Translations under genes and position numbers: made by a program
Shown: piece after piece, positions 1 through 5,005 of the stretch
How the letters are laid out: each line of letters opens with the position of its first letter
Position numbering within the stretch: the first letter of the stretch is position 1
NCBI GenBank assembly: GCA_945866165.1
Contig: CAMBGO010000177.1
Coordinates: forward strand, 1-5,005
Length of the DNA stretch: 5,005 nucleotides
Source of the DNA: Chitinophaga pinensis
Lineage (GTDB): Bacteria; Bacteroidota; Bacteroidia; Chitinophagales; Chitinophagaceae
Direction: 5' to 3'
The notes under the pieces: model-generated
Database searches by the model: none
The model's input: the letters and a program-made list of their open reading frames with translations, nothing else
What the model was told of the DNA's origin: nothing

Positions 1-1092
1 AGCGATCGCATGAAGCAAGTTATTTTTAAATTCAGAAGTACTGTCTACAAAATACGATCTAGCAGTAGCAGCTGATTCAATGGAAAAACCACCTTTCTGC
101 CAACCAATCATGATTGAATTTCTAAGAAGAAATTGAGTTGATCTTCTCCAACGGTTTCCAAAGTTATGATTAGCTGCAGTACCTGTTGCATTGTTAGGAC
201 CAACAAAAGTAAAATTACTCAACTGTGGCCTAGTAAATGGCGTAACAAGTGTACCTGATCCATCATTATCACACTCAATACCATTACCAGCGTCACCACC
301 ATCAACGAAATCAGGCTTTCTGCATGCAATTGCATATTGAATCTTTCCATTATAACCAAAATCAAAATCGTAGTCATCATCTGCAGTTGCGAATGCAATT
401 AGGTTTTTGCAATTCACCGTTCCACCAAAAAATTCATACGCATCATCATTACCAAAAGAAACTTGAACGTTTTCAATGATTGTGCCAGAACCAACACCAC
501 CCATGGTAAGTCCATTGATTTCAGATCCAGGCTCGGCTGCAATACCTGCAAATTCAATACGAACGAAACGAAGGATACCACTTTCATCGTTTGGATCTGT
601 ACCACCATATTTACGACCTACACCACCCTCTACTGTTGGTGCTGGATCCTGTGGCCTGTTAGTAGGTGCTTTCCCAAGCATAATGATTCCACCCCAATCG
701 CCAGGAGAACGCTGACCGATTGCTTTACCACTTGAAAAAACAATTGGATCTGTTGCACGACCATCAGCAATTAACTTGGCACCACGCTCGATGATCAAGG
801 CCCCTTTTTCGGTGATATCACTCAAAATAACACTTCCAGGAGCAATGGTAATGGTATTACCATCTGTAATGTAAACATATCCCCTAAGTGTATATTTTCC
901 TTTTGGGAGAAAATAACTCTTGTTAATAATTCCTTGAATTATACCACCATTTGTAGCTGGATCCTGTGGATCAGTTGCTACGTTGGTAGGTGCGGTAGTA
1001 GTGTTGTTAATTACTTCCTCAAAATTAACTTTTATGCAGGAGGTCAGGGCCAAAAAATTAAGCACCAATGCTCCGATAATGATTCTTTTCAT
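1..1092 (-). CDS. Secreted lipoprotein with beta-helix-like repeats, partner of the TonB-dependent receptor (3' end outside window)
   Basis: The frame is open for 364 codons from the ATG at 1092 to the left edge, so the C-terminus is missing. The N-terminus is a lipoprotein signal: MKR, a hydrophobic stretch, then the lipobox L-T-S-C with the lipidated Cys at residue 19. A Thr/Asn/Pro-rich linker (about 30-50) follows. The rest is rich in Gly, Asp and Ile with short beta-strand patterns: YVYITDGNTITIAPGSVI (72-89), GDWGGIIMLGKAP (131-143), GNDDAYEFFGGTVN (214-227), DDDYDFDFGYNG (238-249) and a segment around DGGDAGNGIECDNDG (264-278). From memory, proteins with GDWGG and DD-x-(Y/F)-E-(F/W)-FGGTVN motifs occur widely in Bacteroidota as uncharacterised surface proteins, often beside TonB-dependent receptors; a right-handed beta-helix is my inference. 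It starts 13 bp after the receptor stop, so it is probably co-transcribed and works with the receptor. It shows no SusD features. The substrate is unknown. The gene call is firm and the function is not. Confidence 0.9.
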   Translation of the reverse strand, partial: MKRIIIGALVLNFLALTSCIKVNFEEVINNTTTAPTNVATDPQDPATNGGIIQGIINKSYFLPKGKYTLRGYVYITDGNTITIAPGSVILSDITEKGALIIERGAKLIADGRATDPIVFSSGKAIGQRSPGDWGGIIMLGKAPTNRPQDPAPTVEGGVGRKYGGTDPNDESGILRFVRIEFAGIAAEPGSEINGLTMGGVGSGTIIENVQVSFGNDDAYEFFGGTVNCKNLIAFATADDDYDFDFGYNGKIQYAIACRKPDFVDGGDAGNGIECDNDGSGTLVTPFTRPQLSNFTFVGPNNATGTAANHNFGNRWRRSTQFLLRNSIMIGWQKGGFSIESAATARSYFVDSTSEFKNNLLHAIA

Positions 1093-1105
1093 AATTGGGT
1101 TTTTA

Positions 1106-3919
1106 TCAGTTTTTACTTTTGCTAATCAAATTGAAATCATATGTGAAACCAAGTGTTATTGTAGAACCTGGCTTATAAGAATTAAACATTCTGTCTGTAT
1201 CAGCATTATATGCTGTCTTTTCATTTAAATTCTCATAAAAATAAAATGCATTATTGAGTATATCAGCAACATTCAACTTAATCTCTCCTTTGCTTGCAAA
1301 AAGTTTTTTAGAAATTTGAAAATCAAGCTGATTACGAGGTCTTTCAAAAACACTAGGGAACTCTTCATTGCCTACAAGTGCAAGCCTCTCACCAATTCTG
1401 TTGTAAAGCAGGGAAACATTAACATCAGAAGATGTAAATTGAATTCCAGCATTGATTAAATATGGTGACTGACCTTGCAGAGGACGATTGGCTTTAACTT
1501 CTTTGTTTGCTGAAGAAAGATCCTTGAATACTACCTGGGAGTTCAAATAAGTATAGTTTCCGAAAAGACTAAGGTTTTTAAAGGCTGGAGCAATAAATTC
1601 AAGACCTTTTCTCACCTCAATTTCGAATCCAACAGTAGATGCACTCACCGCATTTTGATAAAAATACCTACGGCTATCTGCATTACTTCCTGGATCAAGT
1701 CTGAATTCTATTGGATCAGTAAAAGATTTATAGAAAGCCCCGAAAGAGATCGATTCACCTGCTTTAGGATAAAGCTCATAACGTAAATCGTAATTTGTGA
1801 TTGAAGTACGCTTCAAAGCAGTATCACCCTTTACGCCATAATTCATTTCATAATCAAAGAAAGCAAACTCTGCTATCTCCCTGAATTCAGGCCTTGCGAC
1901 TGTTTGACTTACTGAAGCCCTGATATTTTGGGTACTTCCTGCATTGTAAATCAAATTCAATGAAGGTAGCACATCAAACTTTTCAGTAAGACTGACCCTT
2001 CTGTATCCAGTTTGATCCTTAGAAGTGAGCATCTGCTGGAAATTCTCACCACGAGCACCCCAAATCACCCTTAAATCGCCAAAGCGGTTATCAAACATGG
2101 CGAAACCTGCATTTAAGATGGATGCTCCAAAGTATTTGTCAGAGTTGTTGGTAAACTCTTCAAGAATAAATCCATTCTTACCAATATTATCGTACAAGAA
2201 AGCTTTTTCTACCGGCTTTTTACCACTCGCTACGTTGAACGTCTGGGTATTTCCAACATTATATCTGAAAATTCTGCTTCGAAAATCACGTATACGAGCC
2301 AATGTAGAACCACCTAGTTTGAAGGTTTGCTTATCCTTTCCACCCCAATTCATGGGAATTATGAACTGACCACCCGCACCAGCACTATAATCTTTCAAAT
2401 CACTGAAAAAGCGCCTGGTGTCATCCGGGTCAATTTCGTAAGGTAAAGTTGTATTGATCGTTCTTGCATATAGTGCAGTTCTTAAGTCTGGTTGAATTTT
2501 CCAGTTATATCCTCCATTACCATTCCACTTGAATTTAATACCACTCTTGCTCAATTGATGCTCACCCTCAATTTGTGTACTATATAGAGAACGCTGGTTC
2601 AAATAAGATGAACTGAAAGAAAGGTCATTTAAACGATTTGAGTTATATCCGTTTCGGGTATAGTAGTTGTCTTCATACAATTGATTGAAAAGATTTTTGA
2701 ATGAAAGCTTATTTTTACCTTTAACCCAAGAAATATTTACAATACCGCCAAGATTTGTGAGGTATTTATTTTGTCTGTCATCAAATTCGAAAACCTTTTT
2801 GCCATCTGCCTCATAGAATGCACGATCCACATCATAAACCAACATTGAATTTCGGTAATTGAGTGCAACAATAGTACCCAAATTTGAACCATCCTTAAAC
2901 TTGTGATTCTTAGCATAGGTCAAGTTGAATGTCTGAATTGGTGCTGCCGTTGATTTAACAGGCTCATATACATCTCCCCGAAATGATTGGGATAATACAA
3001 CCTGTTGTTCAAAACCTGCAGCATCTTTTCCCAATGCCCTATATTCTTGAGCTCTAGCCGGAAACATAGATGGAATACTTCTTGTTCCGTCATCAAAACC
3101 CAACCAGTCAAGCTTATTTCTTTTGTTGCTTGTAAAATCCCTGAAAGTTGATTGATTATTGTAACCAAGACCAAAACCGATGGTCAATACATCCTTACTT
3201 GGTATATCTCTGGTGTTAACCTGTACCAGGCCTCCTGCGAATTCACCAGGAAGGTCCGGAGTTGCAGTTTTATTTATAATGATATTATCGATTAGCGCGG
3301 CAGGAAACACATCAAATGAAAATGCTTTTTTATCAGGTTCAGAACTTGGCAACTGTGCACTGTTTAGCATTGCGGCGTTGTATCTGTCTGAAAGGCCCCT
3401 TACAATTACAAATCGATTGTCCTGGATGGAAGCCCCGCTCACCCTCTTCAAAATTTCACCGGTATTTTTATCGGGCGTTCTACGGATGAAATCCGCAGCC
3501 AACCCACTTGATAAAGCTGTATTGCTTCGCTGGAATGTTAACAAGGCAGTGGTGCTTTCCTGTTTTCTATTAGACCTGATTATTATTGTTTCGTTGGTTT
3601 TAAATTGAGGCTCCAACACAATATTTAATGTGTTGTCTTGAGAATTAGTAACATCAATATCTGAAATCAATTTGGATGAGTATCCCGAACTGGATACCAT
3701 AAATGAATATTTTTTTCCAGTCTCTAACAAAATTGAAAATTGACCCTCTACGTCTGAAATTACCGTTCTGTTCAGTTCTTCTATTTTGATTGTTGCACCG
3801 GTAATAACCTCATTTTTTGTATTAATAACACGCCCAACAAGTTTGATGCTTTGAGCACTTGCAACAGAAGCCAATACCATGAAAAACACTAAAAAAGATA
3901 ATTTACCCAGCTTCGTCAT
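1106..3919 (-). CDS. TonB-dependent outer-membrane receptor with carboxypeptidase-regulatory-like N-terminal domain
   Basis: This 937-residue protein is an outer-membrane active transporter powered by TonB-ExbB-ExbD. In order it has a signal peptide (1-22, hydrophobic FLVFFMVLASVASA, cleavage expected before QS); a carboxypeptidase-regulatory-like beta-sandwich (about 25-102, GRVINTKNEVITGATIKI onward); a TonB-box-like ETIIIR (110-115); a plug (about 128-240) with EILKRVSGASIQDNRFVIVRG, RGLSDRYNAAMLNSAQLPSS and ATPDLPGEFAGGLVQVNTRD; and a 22-strand-type barrel ending in ITLGFTYDF. There is no STN domain, so anti-sigma signalling through the receptor is not indicated. The ATG at 3919 is chosen because it gives a compact signal peptide. 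An in-frame TTG at 3946 would add nine residues and lies inside the inverted repeat. The N-terminal domain recalls SusC, but the downstream partner is not SusD and the RGLSDRYN plug points to a different TonB-receptor subgroup. The substrate is not known. The last aromatic barrel residue is followed by an unusual eight-residue tail (NLISKSKN). Confidence 0.96.
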   Translation of the reverse strand: MTKLGKLSFLVFFMVLASVASAQSIKLVGRVINTKNEVITGATIKIEELNRTVISDVEGQFSILLETGKKYSFMVSSSGYSSKLISDIDVTNSQDNTLNIVLEPQFKTNETIIIRSNRKQESTTALLTFQRSNTALSSGLAADFIRRTPDKNTGEILKRVSGASIQDNRFVIVRGLSDRYNAAMLNSAQLPSSEPDKKAFSFDVFPAALIDNIIINKTATPDLPGEFAGGLVQVNTRDIPSKDVLTIGFGLGYNNQSTFRDFTSNKRNKLDWLGFDDGTRSIPSMFPARAQEYRALGKDAAGFEQQVVLSQSFRGDVYEPVKSTAAPIQTFNLTYAKNHKFKDGSNLGTIVALNYRNSMLVYDVDRAFYEADGKKVFEFDDRQNKYLTNLGGIVNISWVKGKNKLSFKNLFNQLYEDNYYTRNGYNSNRLNDLSFSSSYLNQRSLYSTQIEGEHQLSKSGIKFKWNGNGGYNWKIQPDLRTALYARTINTTLPYEIDPDDTRRFFSDLKDYSAGAGGQFIIPMNWGGKDKQTFKLGGSTLARIRDFRSRIFRYNVGNTQTFNVASGKKPVEKAFLYDNIGKNGFILEEFTNNSDKYFGASILNAGFAMFDNRFGDLRVIWGARGENFQQMLTSKDQTGYRRVSLTEKFDVLPSLNLIYNAGSTQNIRASVSQTVARPEFREIAEFAFFDYEMNYGVKGDTALKRTSITNYDLRYELYPKAGESISFGAFYKSFTDPIEFRLDPGSNADSRRYFYQNAVSASTVGFEIEVRKGLEFIAPAFKNLSLFGNYTYLNSQVVFKDLSSANKEVKANRPLQGQSPYLINAGIQFTSSDVNVSLLYNRIGERLALVGNEEFPSVFERPRNQLDFQISKKLFASKGEIKLNVADILNNAFYFYENLNEKTAYNADTDRMFNSYKPGSTITLGFTYDFNLISKSKN

Positions 3920-3926
3920 ACAAATA

Positions 3927-3952
3927 GTTAATTTGTTAAGTGGCAAATTAAC
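3927..3952. repeat. Perfect 9-bp inverted repeat before the receptor start codon (candidate operator or 5'-UTR hairpin)
   Basis: GTTAATTTG (3927-3935) and its exact reverse complement CAAATTAAC (3944-3952) are separated by 8 bp (TTAAGTGG). On the receptor strand the dyad ends 7 nt before the ATG at 3919. Read towards the receptor, the distal arm contains TTAATTTG, which matches the Bacteroidota -7 consensus TAnnTTTG at all but one fixed position. The element could therefore be an operator overlapping the promoter. If transcription starts further upstream, it would form an RNA hairpin in the leader close to the translation start. The dyad is directly visible; the role is inferred. Confidence 0.55.
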
Positions 3953-4118
3953 ATCATTGAGTTTGCTTTATTGTTAGGGATTGGTTACGTAATTGTAACT
4001 TGTATATTAATAAAAGGTTAATGAAAGGAGTTCTACTCTGAACTTATAAAATACTACGATAAGAATAAAAGTTGAATTAAAATGGGTGCCTTTACACAAC
4101 ATTCCTTAAAAAAATACC

Positions 4119-4126
4119 CATCTTTG
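4119..4126 (+). promoter_or_regulatory. Weak candidate -7 element for rmlA
   Basis: CATCTTTG matches the Bacteroidota -7 consensus TAnnTTTG except at its first base, and ends 17 bp before the rmlA ATG. This would give a leader of only about 10-15 nt. No TTG is present at the expected -33 spacing, so this is a weak call; it is the only TTTG on the plus strand within 150 bp upstream of rmlA. Confidence 0.28.
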
Positions 4127-4143
4127 TACTTAATTGATTGATT

Positions 4144-5005
4144 ATGAAAGGAATCATATTGGCAGGGGGTTCTGGCACAAGACTTTACCCCATAACTTAT
4201 GCTATCAGTAAACAAATCATGCCTGTTTATGACAAGCCAATGATTTATTATCCATTGTCTACACTCATGCTAGCAGGCATAAAAGATATCTTAATCATTT
4301 CCACTCCCCATGATCTACCTCAATTTGAAAAACTATTTGGAAATGGTCATCACCTCGGACTGAATTTTTCTTATAAAGTACAAGAGCAACCAAATGGATT
4401 GGCGCAAGCATTTGTGCTTGGTGAAGAATTTATTGGTGATGATAGTTGTGCCTTGGTATTAGGCGATAATATATTTTATGGAATGGGACTCGGCAACACG
4501 CTTGAAAAAAACTCTAATCCTAATGGTGGAATCGTATATGCCTATCAAGTAAGTGATCCCGAACGTTATGGTGTAGTTGAATTCGATTCAAATAAAAAAG
4601 TGATATCGATTGAAGAAAAACCAGAAAACCCAAAAAGTAAATTTGCTGTTCCAGGTTTATACTTTTACGACAACGATGTTGTAGAAATAGCAAAAAATAT
4701 CAAGCCTTCTCCAAGGGGTGAATATGAAATAACTGATGTTAATCTGGAATACCTGAGAAGAGGAAAACTTAGTGTGTCAGTACTTGATCGAGGAACAGCA
4801 TGGCTTGACACAGGTACATTTGATTCACTGATGCAAGCATCTCAATTCATTCAGGTCATAGAACAAAGACAAGGAATAAAAGTAGCCTGTATTGAAGAAA
4901 TTGCATGGAGAAAAGGTTTTATTTCAAAAGAACAATTAATTGAACTCGCCAAGCCACTTCTAAAAAGTGGATATGGGACCTATATCATGGGATTGATAGA
5001 CAGTG
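4144..5005 (+). CDS. rmlA: Glucose-1-phosphate thymidylyltransferase (3' end just outside window)
   Basis: This cytoplasmic enzyme joins dTTP and glucose-1-phosphate to give dTDP-glucose and pyrophosphate, the first step towards dTDP-L-rhamnose and other deoxysugars of surface polysaccharides. The 287 visible residues cover nearly the whole protein, as the family is usually about 285-295 residues. The nucleotide-binding signature GGSGTRLYP is at residues 8-16, with the conserved Arg13 and Lys23, then MPVYDKPMIYYPLS (26-39). QEQPNGLAQA (80-89) contributes to the substrate pocket. LGDNIFYG (106-113) carries the metal-binding Asp108, EEKP (157-160) the sugar-phosphate-contacting Glu/Lys, and WLDTGTFDSL (220-229) the second metal-binding Asp222. 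All key residues are present, so it should be active. The ATG at 4144 gives the canonical MKGIILAGG start; the in-frame TTG two codons upstream is not needed. It is transcribed away from the receptor operon. Other rml genes may follow beyond the window. The symbol rfbA is a synonym. Confidence 0.97.
   Translation, partial: MKGIILAGGSGTRLYPITYAISKQIMPVYDKPMIYYPLSTLMLAGIKDILIISTPHDLPQFEKLFGNGHHLGLNFSYKVQEQPNGLAQAFVLGEEFIGDDSCALVLGDNIFYGMGLGNTLEKNSNPNGGIVYAYQVSDPERYGVVEFDSNKKVISIEEKPENPKSKFAVPGLYFYDNDVVEIAKNIKPSPRGEYEITDVNLEYLRRGKLSVSVLDRGTAWLDTGTFDSLMQASQFIQVIEQRQGIKVACIEEIAWRKGFISKEQLIELAKPLLKSGYGTYIMGLIDS

Larger units (their letters stand above)
3920..4143. promoter_or_regulatory. Divergent intergenic region between the receptor operon and rmlA
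   Basis: These 224 bp contain no credible gene and must hold the start signals for both divergent transcripts. The stretch is strongly AT-rich. It holds a perfect inverted repeat close to the receptor start, a shorter dyad around the palindrome TTACGTAA near its centre, and a weak -7-like box before rmlA. Neither start codon has a Shine-Dalgarno-like sequence at the usual distance, as is common in Bacteroidota. No terminator-like hairpin with a T-run was seen. No good -33 TTG was found at the expected spacing for either direction, so exact promoter positions remain uncertain. Confidence 0.75.

Noticed and set aside
249..479. Plus-strand reading frame of 76 codons, rich in His and Gln
   Set aside because: It is antisense to the lipoprotein gene. 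The His/Gln richness is what that gene's Asp/Asn/Gly codons give when read on the other strand, and there is no start context or homology.
463..735. Two overlapping plus-strand frames and one short minus-strand frame over the same stretch
   Set aside because: All overlap the continuous lipoprotein frame, which has a clear lipobox and family-like motifs; the alternatives are low in recognisable structure.
1093..1105. Terminator or separate promoter between receptor and lipoprotein
   Set aside because: The gap is only 13 bp, with no hairpin and no -7-like box, so an operon is simpler.
934..1228. Two plus-strand frames across the receptor/lipoprotein junction
   Set aside because: They are antisense to the receptor C-terminus and the lipoprotein signal peptide; their hydrophobic runs are reverse reads of those regions.
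2025..2369. Plus-strand frame of 114 codons
   Set aside because: It is antisense to barrel-strand sequence of the receptor, with no recognisable domain.
2920..3174. Minus-strand frame of 84 codons in another phase
   Set aside because: It is an out-of-phase shadow of the receptor frame, which is intact through this stretch.
3180..3608. Plus-strand frame of 142 codons opposite the receptor plug domain
   Set aside because: It is long, but it lies opposite the most conserved part of the receptor (plug), which limits antisense stop codons by chance. It has no recognised motif and no start signal.
1..3919. A classical SusC/SusD glycan-uptake pair
   Set aside because: The downstream lipoprotein shows no SusD-like features, and no glycoside hydrolase or glycan regulator is visible in the window.
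3920..4143. A small RNA, tRNA or riboswitch in the intergenic region
   Set aside because: No cloverleaf, no recognisable riboswitch core and no terminator hairpin with a T-run were seen; only short dyads are present.

Overview
The window looks like chromosomal DNA of a member of the Bacteroidota. It is AT-rich and has no Shine-Dalgarno-like sequence before any of its three genes. It carries a large outer-membrane TonB-dependent receptor with an N-terminal carboxypeptidase-regulatory-like domain, which is typical of that phylum, followed by a lipoprotein. The RmlA sequence also resembles Bacteroidota forms (MKGIILAGG start, AVPGLYFYD motif). I cannot name a genus from the sequence alone.

Layout. 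Positions 1-1092 (minus strand) are the first 364 codons of a secreted lipoprotein with a Gly/Asp-rich, beta-helix-like sequence; its 3' end lies beyond the left edge. Positions 1106-3919 (minus strand) are a complete 937-residue TonB-dependent receptor. Only 13 bp separate the receptor stop from the lipoprotein start, so the two almost certainly form an operon read right to left. Positions 3920-4143 are a 224-bp divergent intergenic region. It holds a perfect 9-bp inverted repeat just upstream of the receptor start, a weaker dyad in the middle, and a weak candidate -7 box for the rightward gene. Positions 4144-5005 (plus strand) are a near-complete glucose-1-phosphate thymidylyltransferase (RmlA/RfbA), cut by the right edge at about its usual C-terminus.

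How the genes work together. The receptor and lipoprotein read as a two-part outer-membrane uptake module: a TonB-driven channel plus an accessory lipoprotein that may capture substrate. The partner is not a SusD protein, so this is not a standard SusC/SusD glycan locus, and the substrate cannot be told from the sequence. RmlA makes dTDP-glucose, the first step towards dTDP-L-rhamnose and related surface sugars. It is probably unrelated to the uptake module apart from sharing the divergent promoter region.

The least explained items are the receptor/lipoprotein pair itself and the inverted repeat at the receptor's translation start. I saw no RNA genes, CRISPR arrays, insertion sequences or clear terminators.
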